NCBI GenBank assembly: GCA_963556255.1
Contig: OY744605.1
Coordinates: forward strand, 38,721,108-38,785,107
Direction of reading: 5' to 3'
Origin: Allolobophora icterica
Lineage: Eukaryota; Annelida; Clitellata; Crassiclitellata; Lumbricidae
DNA length: 64,000 nt
Both the position numbers and the translations under genes were made by a program. How positions within the stretch are numbered: the stretch's first letter is position 1; every line of letters begins with the position of its first letter. The notes under the pieces were generated by a model. The model saw only the letters and a program-made list of their open reading frames with translations. It did no database searches and was not told the origin of the DNA. Positions 48,435 to 59,999 of this stretch are shown in pieces.

Positions 48435-49313
48435 GAAATTGTATTGTATTGTATTGTATTTAAACATTTATAAAGCGCCTCTAGTAGGGTGAACCGTTCA
48501 GAGGCGCTCCCAGTGCGCAAGGCCGAGAGAAAAGAAATAAGTCTTGAGAAAAGCAAAAGAAGATGAGGGTTTACTTATTAAAATTTGAGAGCGAGTAGAA
48601 GGAGACAGTGTATTCCAGAGAGAGGGACCAATTGAGGCAAAAGATCGGGACTGAGCCATAGCTGTTCTAGTATGAGGAACTGAGAGATCAAATCTGTTTG
48701 AGGAGCGAAGTGGACGATGCGAGGAGACAGAAAGAGGCCGGTGAATTACATCAATTAAATATTTTGGGGCGAGACCCCGCTGTGTCTTTGACACCAGAAT
48801 AAGGATTTTGAACTTAATACGCGCAGAGAGAGGAAGCCAGTGCAGTTTCTCATACATGAAGGATGAAATGCGTGAGTAGCGTGGCAGACGGGCAATTAAT
48901 CTCGCAGCTGCATTTAGGACTGACTGCAGAGGCATGAGACGGACCTTAGGAAGACCGATTAAAAGCGAATTGCAGTAGTCAATTCTGGAGCAAATGAAAG
49001 CATGGACCAGCGTTGTGAAAACAGAGGAAGAGACAGATCGTCGAACAGCCCTGAGACGCCTTAAGTGGAAGTAGGAAACACGTGTGAGGTTAGAGATGTG
49101 ATCTTTGAAGGAGAGAGAGCTATCAAGCGTAACACCTAGGTCACGTACACTTGATGAAAAGGAGTAGTGAGGGAAGATTTCCAAAAGGAGGGCGAAATCA
49201 ATCTTCAGCAACTGTTGAGGGGAGCCAAACCAAATGAACTGGGTTTTGGAGGCATTAAGACAGAGACGATTTGAGGACATCCAGGAATGGAGAGACTTAG
49301 ATAGAGACTCATA
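48435..49313 (-). mobile_element. L2/CR1-type LINE, 5'-truncated, with (AATAC)n tail
   Basis: A 260-codon frame (49280-48498) holds NASKTQFIWFGSPQQLLKID, VRDLGVTLDSSLSFKDHI, CSRIDYCNSLLIGLP, LHWLPLSARIKFK and SLGLAHWERL, the complete C-terminal part of L2 ORF2, without stops. The 3' end has GGCGCTTTATAAATG and an (AATAC)n tail. It inserted into another LINE, whose frame continues on both sides. Intactness suggests a recent copy. Confidence 0.93.
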
Positions 49314-49556
49314 TTAAAATGGGTTTTAAACAGGCGATACATGAATTCGAACACAAGGTTGGTGATAAGTTGTACGATCACTTAATGAATAAGGAGTCCG
49401 GTAAGTTTTGGAAATGCTGGAATCGCAAGTTCCATCGGTCCATGGCTTCGAATGCAACGGGCACTGTAAACGATGTGCACGACGATGTTAGTATCGCAAA
49501 TGAGTTTGCTAAATACTTTTCTTCTGTGTATCACACTTCTGATATTTGAATGTGAA
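49314..49556 (+). mobile_element. LINE ORF2 linker region, right half
   Basis: Reads GFKQAIHEFEHKVGDKLYDH, MNKESGKFWKCWNRKFH and IANEFAKYFSSVYHT, the conserved block just before LINE RT motifs (FWKxW...IAxxFAxxFxxVY). It continues the frame of 48010-48434. Confidence 0.75.
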
Positions 49557-51767
49557 GCTGTTAGCGATTTCAGTGTTTTGCGAAGTAAGTAGGCCTAGAA
49601 GCTTGAGTTGATACATAACCAGCTTTATTGATCCAATATGCAGCTTGAATGCATAATTAATGTACAGACAGTTAACAATGTATAGGTTACATGAATTGAA
49701 GCTGGGTAAAGCGAGTGTTGCCTCTGATGTCCCAAAGGCAAAGATAGCAAAGAAACGTTGCAAAACCGCCTTGGAGTCCCATCAGGAATGCTACCATTTC
49801 GAAGTATCCGATAACATTTTTAACCGTGACCACAAAAACTAAATACACGTAGTAAGAGATGTCTTTATGGAGACCAATAGATTAACAAATTAATATTATA
49901 TAACATCCGATAACATCCCAGCCGTACTCATCATACTTAGAGGCGTCTAGCGAGCTGCTGATTGTTGATACTGGTGTAATCCCCTTTTTGAGATGCACTG
50001 ACTGAGCAAGAGGAAGAGACGGGTACTAGTTCCCGCAATAGAGCAACTCGGCTTTGAGGCTCCTGGATGAATTGTCAATGAAGAGACGCCACTCGTTCGA
50101 GTAACATTCGATTTCAATTGTCTGGAACAGACCGGTCACATTTTGGCAGAAGCAGAGCCTATCTTGACTGGTGAAGAAACTGTAAAAAGGTTGGTGACGC
50201 TTCCTCTGATCTGCAACTTGCACTTTCATTCAACACGTTCAACTGCTTGAGCCTAGACGTCAAAAGACCTGCATTGTACTTGGTGAGACCAAGATCTCTG
50301 TTCAAGATGCTGAGGTCTTTTTGGCGGGGATATTATGAGTTTCTCTCCTCAGTTCAGAAATTGTAATCTGGATCTCCAACGTCTTCCTCGCTCTTTGACT
50401 TACTGTTCTCTTCTGAAGACTACTGTTTTCTCTCCGGAGGAGCTCATGGAAGCGTGGACCGGGGCAATGGATGAAGGAACGTCCAGATACGTGACAGCAG
50501 GCGAATTCTTGTTTGTCAGACGTTTGGAAGTATCCACCATGCAGAATCAGCAATTATTGCTCGAGTGGTAGTGTCTCTTTACCCCACTTTACTATCCTCA
50601 AAAAGAACAAAATGAAATTGTGATCGTAACAAAATAAATGTATTTCACCCATGACTAATGTGTAAGACATTCTCGCAACATATTTCATATATGATATAGT
50701 TGTTTAATAACATTGAAAATAAAAAATGTAAAATTACAACATTTTAAACTTTTAAAACTTTTAAAACATTAAATGTCGCCACCTAGGCGAGTATCAAGTG
50801 TCCACGTTACCGTCCAGCATTTTCTGCAGTGCTCTCAGGTGAAATGAGGTGCCCAGGGTTTGTCTTGATCCTCAACAGGCACGCACATCTTAGCAGATGC
50901 TTCCACGGATTATTTTTCGCTCTTGTCTTGATAAATTGGCCGCAGACATAACAAAATAGATATTCCGGATGCTTGCAGCCTCTTGATGTCATCTCAGATA
51001 TGTATTTACTTAGGCAGTTAGAACTAAAATAAACCGGTGGGCCTAAGACCACTGTATGTATAGGACTCTAACACAAGGATCTCTAGATTGACATTACCAG
51101 TTCACTATAAGGTTGGCCTTAGTCAAACGTATTTAATTATTCTTGGCCAACTGAACACTGTTCCTGACGTGTATGGATCACTCTTTCCAGAAGGTTCTAC
51201 AGAAAGTGCATTTGTTGAATCATCTATTTTCTTGTAATTATTTACATTCGACTGATCTGAAATACTTGATGCAGTTTGTATGAAGACGATGTAGCTTAAC
51301 TTAGAAGACGTGGCGCTTTCTAGAAGTTGGTCAGTTGGATACAGTTAATCTGGAGATGTCATCACAATGAATCCTATTTCAAACTCATAGAGCTTCTTAG
51401 GCGCCTATGTGTCTAGACGCTGATCTGTCTTCTGCAATTATTACATTACATACCTAAATGAACTCTGTGATAGAACTACCGAACTGTTGAGGTAAGATGA
51501 GTGTCTCCTCTAAATAGTATTATATCTATGGTAACTTGTCAAGGTCGTTCTGTCTTGCTTCCGGACAGATCACAGTAGCTTTAATATTCTCTGTAATATT
51601 CGAACTTGGGCGACCGACGAGATGAGTCCTACCAGACTTATCAGGTAGCTTGCCACTATGTTAGTATAAGTGCTATTACGGTGATACTGTTTTGTTTGGT
51701 GGCGAATAAACTACTTACTTACTGCCTAATTTGTAATCTAATAACTTGTAGAACGAAACAGGCGCCT

Positions 51768-51826
<59 letters not shown>

Positions 51827-53302
51827 GTGCAGAGTCAGCATTGAGTTTTTCGTAACAGTTCATTACTTACAGTCTTACACTATTATTTTGTATTACAAAA
51901 TTTCTGCGGGGGCATATTAAGTGTGCGAACAAATACATATAGGCTACGTGCGTATTAAAAATTTCATACATTTTTCGATCAACTAAATATATTTTACAAG
52001 TAAAACAACAAATTTTACAATATTAAAACCACGAGTAACCTCTAAGAAGAACATCACGTAGCGGCGACTCATCGTTCTTAAAATTGGAAAGAAATAGTCA
52101 TTTAAAACCGCTTTATTGATCCACTATGTTGAATACGTGCGTTAGAAACACAGCAAAATGTTTTACTCAGGCCTACCGGAATGACGTGTTGTTTGTTTTT
52201 CTCACTCACGAGCATTGATGCTCCATATATCCTACCTTCCTCGGTCTGTGTAAAGGAAAAATCGTTCAGAGTTTGGCTGAAAAATATTCAAAACTCACAA
52301 CTAAGCGATCTGCTTTAGGTTTTCTTAAAGAAAAGCTGCTTTTGCTAGCTTAAGTCACAGTATAAATAATTACACAGTACGTCGACTCCCGGCCGATGCT
52401 GCAGTCAGAATGTGTGACCGACCGGCGACCGCCATATTGAAAAGGAGTCGTTTACACGCCGATACACCAGAATTCATCACATCAACTATTGTTAAACGTT
52501 ACAACAACATTGAGGACTACACGCCGATACACAGGAATCCATCAATTAAAATATTTTTTAAACGTTACAACAACATTCAGGACTTCATTAGAATTAACAA
52601 TATTATTTTTAAGGTTAATTTCAGCTTAAATCTATAATTCAAAATCTCATTTTCAAAATGGCGTCACCAGAAAAACTAGTCAACAGTCGACGTACTGTGT
52701 AATTATTTATACTGTGCTTAAGTGTGCGACTCTGACCGACAATCGTTCAAAAGTAAGCAATTAAGCACAACACATCCTGAAGCCCTCATGTTCTTTGGCT
52801 CTGTTATCAAGGGTGGATCTTAAGGTGATAGGCCTACGACCATGGCTCAAATTGATGTAGGTCATTGGTTTTACCCCATACAGGTTTGGGCTCGGGTTTC
52901 TCACCGAATATAGTAAACGAAAACAACTATGATAACACTGGTAAAGGAAATAAATAAGAAAATTAGAGAAGAAGATCGAGAATATTGCGATTATATGCGT
53001 GACGAAATACCAAACTTGTATACCTGATAGAAAAACCCAACAATATGGCAGAAAATTTGAATTATGACTAATAGAGAAAGTTCTCAAGAAATTATTTTAT
53101 TGTTAAACAAATGTTTTTGTTTTATTTAAGTCCTCAAAATCTTGGCAACAAATAAGGTATTCAACCTTTTTGCAATGCAACACGGGGAAACTGTAAAATG
53201 TATCCCTTTTCTTAATTCCTGGGTTCACCAGTGTCATGAATATTCGGGGTCCTTAGTCCTTACACCCACAAATAGAAATCGTTTCATAAAAACGTATCTT
53301 AC
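49557..53302. other. ACOT copy 2 intron (between exons 5 and 6), unassigned
   Basis: Mostly AT-rich non-coding sequence with an (AT)n tract at 51774-51822. 52865-53300 aligns with 18110-18520 of ACOT copy 1. 52390-52720 has two direct copies of ACACGCCGATACACXGGAAT plus CGTTACAACAACATT (52455, 52520) bracketed by CGACTC/GTCGAC sequences. The missing exon of copy 2 should be here but was not found. Confidence 0.4.
51774..51822. repeat. (AT)n microsatellite
   Basis: About 49 bp of AT repeats. Confidence 0.97.
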
Positions 53303-53388
53303 TTAACCGAAAACTGTGGCTCTCCTTTGTAGTGGTGAATTCCGGGATTATGAATAGCTGGACCGTTAATGCACACAACAGCTTTCAC
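53303..53388 (-). CDS. ACOT/BAAT-family thioesterase copy 2, exon 5
   Basis: 86 bp, acceptor TGTAG (53390-53389), donor GTAAGA. It encodes VKAVVCINGPAIHNPGIHHY, differing from copy 1 at only a few residues (Cys for Ser, Pro for Thr). Phase 0/2 as in copy 1. The intron just upstream of its acceptor carries a Polinton protease fragment. Confidence 0.88.
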
Positions 53389-53399
53389 CTACACATAAA

Positions 53400-53492
53400 G
53401 AATACGCGCCATCGTTCATCATCTTCAACACGTACAAGCACAGATGACCGCAAAACACTTCGTTATTGGGCTGTATTCGTTCGCTACTATAA
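53400..53492 (-). mobile_element. Fragment of the Polinton protease gene in an ACOT intron
   Basis: About 93 bp matches 1691-1783 with roughly 94% identity, the part of the adenain-like protease covering the catalytic Gln and Cys. It is absent from the otherwise aligned intron of copy 1 (18612-18640), so it is an insertion. It begins about 11 bp upstream of the exon 5 acceptor in gene direction. Too short to encode anything. Confidence 0.9.
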
Positions 53493-53663
53493 TTTTAAAT
53501 GATCGATTCTCGGTTTAAGACTATTCTAACTTCTCTTTCATATTTGTAACTTCAATAAATTCAGAAGCAAGTAGAGGTAAAGCTTAAAGGGATTCAGATG
53601 CAAGTAGAAGTAAATTCTAATAGCGTTAGCAGCAAGCAAAGGCGTAAAGTTTAGAAGTGACCT

Positions 53664-54016
53664 TGGGTCGTTTTTTATAAGCGCGTTGTAACACCTAGTC
53701 ACCGACTAAGTCTGGCTTAGTCGGCGACTAGCCGATAATTCGGTATGTCGTCGCTTAGCCCGCTAAGCGACGACTAACGCTAGTCGGCCTGCGAGAGTGG
53801 CGTAATTTGGATCGTCGTTAATTAGATGGGATAAACAACATGGCGGCCGTCGTGATTCGACCACTTCGTCGAAGTTTAAGACGTCAAAGAGTGTTTATGG
53901 ACCGGCGAAATCCACTAGATTTGTTGTCAGACGATCAACTTTACAATGTTTTTCGTTTTTACCGTCATAATTTTATATACTACTAATGATTTGTGACGAG
54001 CTTAGTGTGGTCTTAG
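53664..54016 (+). mobile_element. PIF/Harbinger transposon 5' end fragment
   Basis: Begins GGGTCGTTTTTTATAAGCG. A cluster of hairpins (53702-53785) precedes a frame that resembles the N-terminus of Harbinger transposases. The right end is missing; the element is cut by the inverted-repeat element starting near 54017. Confidence 0.6.
53840..53986 (+). pseudogene. PIF/Harbinger transposase N-terminal fragment
   Basis: 48 codons from ATG 53840 to a stop at 53984: RVFMDRRNPLDLLSDDQLYN then VFRFYRHNFIYY. This matches the Harbinger start pattern RxFxxRxNPLDxxxDxExxxRFR. The DDE catalytic domain is absent. Confidence 0.7.
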
Positions 54017-54721
54017 TGTGGTCATTAAATAGTTGAGGTTCAACAAAATTTGAAGAAAAGGTTTCTCGATGGGTTTCACCTCATTAATACGTCTTCGTTA
54101 AGAGAAAATGTTTACCAAATATGACATGGGAACTCCGCGAAAATGGGTGAAATCCAAGATGGCCGCTGTCAAAATTAACTGAAGTGGAAAAATGTCATAA
54201 TATATGGGTTCTTATCATTATGGAACCAGTCAAGCTAAAAAGTCTATGATGAGTCTATTCATATCAGCATATACATATACATGCTAAGAAATGTAACTTT
54301 CAAGTTTAATGTTACAAAAGAACTAAAAATGGCCAACAAGATTTGACGAGGAAAGCAAAATTATCAAATCTACATAACTAACGGCATTAGAAAGTAGTTA
54401 GAGATCTCTATCAATTAGCATATATAATATTCCAATCCTTGACATCTAAATATTCACTTTGAAGACAAAATTATAATGTCAGTGGAACTGTAACATATGG
54501 TCTTAATACTTACTTACTTTAATTGTTGGATATAGAGTGACAGGCATTGAAATATTGAACATATATATACACCTATACAGGTAGGATTAATACTAACATG
54601 CTTCTCTACATCTATAAGAATGCATCACTATTAGTCACTGGTGTCAGTGGAATCATGAATTTTCCCATGTTTGCATGTTATGCCTTTACTGTGACCACGC
54701 ACCAACTTACATGTGAGTATT

Positions 54722-56210
54722 AAAAAGTGGGCTGGGCGATGATGAATTGTACACTACAGCTCAGCTGAAACGGGAATTAACGAAATACTATGGGAACAGG
54801 GTGTCCTTAACAATAATTAGGCAACAGTCTAACATTGTAACTCTCACATCGAATGTGAACGATATCGTACACGAGGCATATGTAAACGGTGATGAAGTGA
54901 TGCCTTCACATCAGATATCATTTCACAGCTAGAGTCATCTGCAGATAAATAGAGCACATCCATGGCACCATACCGCACAGCCAAGCTCTGGATCATGGGC
55001 ATGCATATGGTGAGCATCATTCGATCTGCTTGTCCTGGAAATTGGAAAGCCTATCTTCACTCACTTCACGAAAATAATGCTTCCATATCTTGGTGCGTCA
55101 GGCCAGAACTACGTGAAGTTGCTTGTTCTGTACCTGGAGAAAATGGATAAACTGGAGGATACGCATCCCAATGTTGGAAGGACTGTTCGTTCTCCGTCGC
55201 AGTGACAGTTAGTGGGCAGGAATATTTAGTGACCTGTATATTGAGCCAGCTGAGATGAGACTCATCAGAGGAGAACTGGTAGTGAGATGGGAGTGGATGT
55301 TGATTTCACTCCAGACATGCTGCTAATATGAAGAAAAACCATTTTGGCAAACACAAGAAACAAACAGAAATTCCTTCATCTCCTGGGATCTGAGATGGAG
55401 AAGGAGGAAGGTATTCAAATCGCTCATTCATCTGGAGTTGCTGATTATGACATTGCAATGATTGCCTGCACAATAGGTCTTACAGTGCCTGTGGTAGTTG
55501 TAGGGGATGACACAGACCTTATTCTGCTGCAACACCACTTCTCGCTCAGCAACCATGAGATCATTTATCTTCAAACTAGCACAAAGCTCATTGATAAATC
55601 CATCCTGAGGAAGAAACCTGACCCTCACCTCAGTCACTACCTGCTCTTTATTCATGCACTTTCTGGATGTGATACGACATTGAAGCCCTATGGCATAGGA
55701 AATATATCAGCTATGGGTAAATACCGTGACCTCAAGGAATTCACAGAGTTGTTCATGGTTGTGGATATTAATCGTGAAGAAATTGAGCTAGCTGGTAATC
55801 AGGCCATTGCAACTATGGTTGTAAGCATGGTTCAGATTTGAATTTTGAACATGCATCTAAGTTCACTGTGAAGGTTGCTTCAAGCTCCGGCTATCTGCCC
55901 CCTGAACGTCTTCCACCCACATCAGATGATGACAGGTTCAATATCCAGCGGGTCTACCTCCAAGTGCAGGCCTGGCTACGCAACAACATGGTGGCGACAG
56001 AATAGGGCTAGGCGTTCTGCAAGATCCAGCATGAGTCTATCTTGAAGCCACACAAAATGGATCAACTTGCTGCATCTGAATCTCCACTCAATATTGTTAA
56101 ATGTAACTACTGGAATATGTGCCAAAAATACATGCTCCTGCGGGAAAAATGGACTACACGTAACTTAGTGTGTGGTCACAGAGAAGGCATAACATAGGTG
56201 TAGAGAAGCA
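54722..56210 (+). pseudogene. FEN1/PIN-like nuclease family protein, decayed
   Basis: Segments in several frames line up with a family seen as uncharacterised proteins in many invertebrates: [20 protein letters not shown] (54740), MLPYLGASGQNYVKLLVLYL and KLEDTHPNVGR (55060-55190), SDLYIEPAEMR (55225), NKQKFLHLLG then VVVVGDDTDLILL and HALSGCDTTLKPYGIG (55344-55700), and a Cys-poor remnant of the Cys-rich tail (CNYWNMC, 56105). GDDTDLILL and GCDTT resemble acidic metal-binding motifs of XPG/FEN1-type PIN nucleases. Stops and frameshifts break it. The last ~14 codons overlap the right inverted repeat. Its role in mobility is unknown. Confidence 0.6.
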
Positions 56211-56255
56211 TGGTAGTATGAACCTTATCTGCATATATGTGACCAATATTTCAAT

Positions 56256-56884
56256 CATGGGCGGCGATCTAGGGGGGACATGTCTCCCCACCTTTAAGAG
56301 TGGGGGGACACTCCATACATTTGTCCCCCCCCCCACCTTTTGAAGAAACACCAAAAAAGGCTGAGGAATGTAATTGCGCGTGAGGGTTTTCGCAGGGTTT
56401 TCGGAGAATTTGTGACCAGACGAGGTAAAAAGCTAAATTTAGAGGAGAAATGTCCCCCCCCCAAAATTAAGAGAAAGAAGAAGGAATTCGTAAAAAATGA
56501 AATTATAGAAAATGAAAGAAAGAAAGGGTCAGATTGTTATCTGTTGGGAGACGGGGAAAAAAGTAGTAAAACTTGGTGAATGATTTAAAAAAACCATCAG
56601 CTTTTTTGGGGGATCAAATGGAAAATTTTCGGAAAAATTGGTGAAAGAAAATGAAAGTGGGAAAAGTTAAAAGTGGGTGGGGAAAAAAGTTTAAGAAAAA
56701 GTTGTAAAAAGATGTGAAGGACTAAAAAAAAGGTCATCGACTTTTTCGGAGATGACATGGAAATTTTTCGGAGATAAAGTGGCAGAAAAAAATTTTTGGG
56801 GACAAGATTTTCCCGAAAACGGTCGTCGACGAGATCGTGGCCGACTTTGGCCCCCCCACCTCTCAGACAAGATCGCCGCCACTG
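56256..56884. mobile_element. hAT-type non-autonomous element (629 bp)
   Basis: Ends CATGGGCGGCGATCT and AGATCGCCGCCACTG (inverted, one end mutated); ATTTCAAT is perfectly duplicated at 56248-56255 and 56885-56892. G-rich poly-purine runs (GGGGGG, CCCCCCC) near both ends. No transposase recognised. It sits inside the right inverted arm of the 54017-57393 element and so is younger. Confidence 0.92.
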
Positions 56885-57710
56885 ATTTCAATGCCTGTCA
56901 ATCTAATTCCAACTTTTAAAGTAAATATGTATTAAGACCATGCGTTACAGATCCAATGACATTATAATTTTGTCATCAAAGTGAATATATAGATGTCAGG
57001 GATTGGAATATTATATATGCTAATTAATATAGATTTCAAACTACTTTCTAATGACGTTGGTCATGTAGATATGATAATTTTTTCTTTTTCCTCAAATCTT
57101 GTTGTTTATTTTTAGTTTTTTGTAACATTTAACTTTAAAATTACATTTTATAACATATATTTATATTCTGACATGAATAGACTCATCTTAGATATTTCTA
57201 GCTTGGCTTGTTCCATATATGACATTTTTTCCATTTTGGTTAATTTTGACGGCGACCATCTTGGATTTAACCAATTTTCACGTAGTTCCCCATGTCATAG
57301 TTTGGTAAACTTTTTTCTCTTAACGAAGACGTATCAAAGAGGTGAAACCTTCAAATTCTGTTGAACCTCCATTAATAATTCTGTTTAATGACTGGACTAT
57401 CTCTTCAGGGCTTTGGGATGCATTCATTGCAGGATCAATGGCCGAAGAGTGGGAAATGAGCGCATCCTGTGCGTACGATCCACTGTGTAACTATACTTAC
57501 TGCTCTCTGTTGTAAAGACTGGGAATCTATTTTGTGAATCAACCTTCATGCTATAAGAAGCGATAAAAAGTGACTATATGCATGGTACGTACTAACGAAA
57601 GATAAACCATGTTGTGCATATGGGAGAATTTAAACGACTGGACATAGTCTACATAGAAATTAATTAAATACCATCTACAAGCTAAGACTTAAAAACGTAA
57701 ATAAAACGAC

Positions 57711-57824
57711 CTTTGGACATTTGGTAGCCATGTCTAATGCAAGAGAGCCTCCTTTCGACGCACCAACAATACCAATGCCGTTCTTCAGCACTAATGGATG
57801 ACGACTAAGCCATTCTACAGCTTC
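57711..57824 (-). CDS. ACOT/BAAT-family thioesterase copy 2, exon 4 (nucleophile exon)
   Basis: 114 bp, acceptor CAG (57826-57825), donor GTCGTT. It encodes EAVEWLSRHPLVLKNGIGIV and GASKGGSLALDMATKCPK, with Ser in the GxSxG elbow. Same phase and length as in copy 1, with four or so substitutions. Flanking intron (57405-57710) aligns with 19045-19392. Confidence 0.93.
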
Positions 57825-57879
57825 CTGTAAAACATTTAAGCACTTAACAGAAATTTTCTGAATCGTTATCTTAACCACA

Positions 57880-59400
57880 AAGTTTTATAGCGCCACTTCA
57901 AGGTTAACTTCTTCAAGGCGCTCATGTAGAGCCCGTGCATGTGTAGCAAAAATGGATGGAGAGGGCTACATGTATTTGGCGCTATAGAAGTTGAAGCAAG
58001 GGTAACTGAGTACAGTGGGCCTTTGAGTAGGTTAGCGGGTGCTTTGAGGACTTGTGCCTCCGTGAGGCCTAGTGCCTACTCAGGGTCGGGTTTGATGCCC
58101 CACTGGGGACTTGTGCCTCAGTGAGGCTTAGTGCCCGGGGTCTGATGCCCCGCTGGGGTCTCATGCCTCAGTGAGGCCTCAGAAATGATATAAAAGGGGC
58201 CTCTTGCCGTCATCAAGAGAGATGCGTTAGAAACCCTATAGTAGCGGAGCTCTTGTTCTCCGGTGAGGCATCCAGAGGAGGAAGGAACCGAACGAAAAGA
58301 TAGCATAGCGAAGCTCTTGTCCGACGGTGGGGCATTTTTGGAATAAAAATGTAGAGATAGTAGCAAGTTATCAGCCGTCGTTGAGATAGTGTTGAGATAT
58401 TTCTGGCGATTTAGTGATCGATTATTGCGAATGTGAATTGTGAAATTATCTCTGTAACAAATAGACGGAATATGCTTTCTGACACGAGAAGTGTTCTGTT
58501 TCACAATCATATGGAGATATTGAGTTATTCGTGATCTTTCGTTGTGATAAGAAACGTCTTCAAGTTGTTATTCGGTCTTGTCAATTGTTGAGTCGATCGG
58601 TTGTAAGTAAACTCGTAAGTCCTTCGACGACCCCGGAGGCCTTATCTACGCGCACACGTATTGGGCCTTCCTAACCACTCGGCTGGCCTCGGGAGTACGA
58701 GATACACCTCGGTGGAAAGAAAGTTGGTTTTCCGCCACACGTGCATCAGCGTTCATCCTATAAATGGAGAACGGTTCTTCATGTATATATCCTCGTGTGA
58801 AGTTCAGCCGGTACGACCGGAAGATCAGCAAGGTCCAGCATCATCCATCACTTTCGGAAGCATTTTGCCGCCCTCCTGGCCCAGTTCATGAATTCAACAA
58901 TGACCTCGCGATTCTGATATCGTCCATCCATAGGCCCTATCGAAGCTAGTGACAGCCTTATTCTGCTCTGCGGTGATCTGAATGGTCATGGTAAGGATGG
59001 TCATATCGATGAGGATCTCGCCGAATATCTTGTCCACCTATACTACCCTCATCGCGCAGTGTGTTGATGTATCGACTTGAAGGGAAACCTTCTTGATGTA
59101 CTAGCTGTCCTAGTCGGACCACTGACTACGACATACAGACGTAAAATAACCTTACAGCATCAAACTGTTAGGTGTGTATACTGCAACATCAAGGGTTGTA
59201 GATCTTGTTCATTTCCAGCAATTGCTTATTGATTCTGATCTATTCACTTAATTGCAAGCTCTGCGGTCGATTTCGCTGAACAGTTCAAGGAAACTGTTGC
59301 ACTGACACTAAACAAAATTGCCACGATTCACAACTCTTATCGACGACTCCGAAACTGGTCACAAGATGGATTTCCTCCGAGGCAATAAAGGCAAAGAGTT
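57880..59400 (+). mobile_element. LINE 5' part: tandem promoter-like repeats and endonuclease remnant
   Basis: 58040-58180 holds about three ~60-bp tandem units (GACTTGTGCCTCNGTGAGGC plus GATGCCCC(A/G)CTGGG), reminiscent of monomeric LINE 5' UTR repeats. Downstream, 58960-59040 encodes DSLILLCGDLNGHGKDGHID, the GDLNGH motif of an APE-type endonuclease, then AEYLVHLY. Frames are broken. It aligns with 20887-21400 in intron 3 of ACOT copy 1. Confidence 0.65.
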
Positions 59401-59578
59401 GCTTTGTTTCTAATCGTCGATTAGAGTGCAAAAATGAAAACTGTTTAGGCCTTGAAGCGGATATAATTATATATATCTCCTATAACTTATATGTAAAGCG
59501 GCACCATGACGATGAGTTATAGGAGCTCCTACTGCTGCAGCCATTTTGAAAGTGCTCAAAACTCTCGAGAGTATCTCC

Positions 59579-59731
59579 CAGTGGCGCCGCCACGATTTGA
59601 AAAGTGGTACGGCAAATTAGAGGGTCTGAGTAAAAGTGTACGGCGAAATTATGTTTTTGCCGTAAAACCTTAAAAAGTGGTACCGGGGTACGGCAAAGGT
59701 CGTACAACAAACATAGGTGGCGCCGCCACTG
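59579..59731. mobile_element. hAT-type MITE (153 bp)
   Basis: Ends CAGTGGCGCCGCCAC and GTGGCGCCGCCACTG; GTATCTCC is perfectly duplicated at 59571-59578 and 59732-59739. The interior repeats AAAAGTGGTAC/GTACGGCAAA motifs. No coding content. Confidence 0.95.
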
Positions 59732-59999
59732 GTATCTCCCAGTGACTCATGCATTCAAAAGATGATTTTCTACTGCAAACGCTCGGAACGAAGAATCAGA
59801 AACTGTGTTCTGGCTGCTTTATAATAATTGGCGAGTCCCTTGATGAATTCGTCTTAAATCTTTTGATCGTTTTCTGTCAACTACTCCTCAGAATTCAGAG
59901 AATGTTGGAAGCTTCACAGAAACATAGCCTCACAAAAACATTACGGACGTCACAAAGAATGTGCTCCTAAATAAAGATGAGTTTCAACTTTTCAATCTC

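Larger units (their letters stand above)
54017..57393. mobile_element. Unclassified element: ~0.7 kb inverted repeats around a FEN1/PIN-like nuclease pseudogene
   Basis: The left arm (54017-54716) pairs with the right arm (56153-57393, excluding the 629-bp hAT inside it). Matching landmarks in mirror order include GAGGTTCAACA, CGTCTTCGTTAAGAGAA, AAATCCAAGATGG, GACAGGCATTGAAAT, CATGCTTCTCTACA and GTGACCAC. Divergence between the arms is modest with small indels. Between the arms, and running into them, is one decayed gene. Flanking bases at 57405 onward and before 53664 are ACOT intron shared with copy 1, so the DNA in between is inserted. A target duplication was not identified. Confidence 0.7.

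Noticed and set aside
52761..53087. Minus-strand frame as the missing exon between ACOT copy 2 exons 5 and 6
   Set aside because: It lies in a conserved intron segment that also exists in copy 1 (18110-18400) but does not read like the family and has no phase-2 acceptor.
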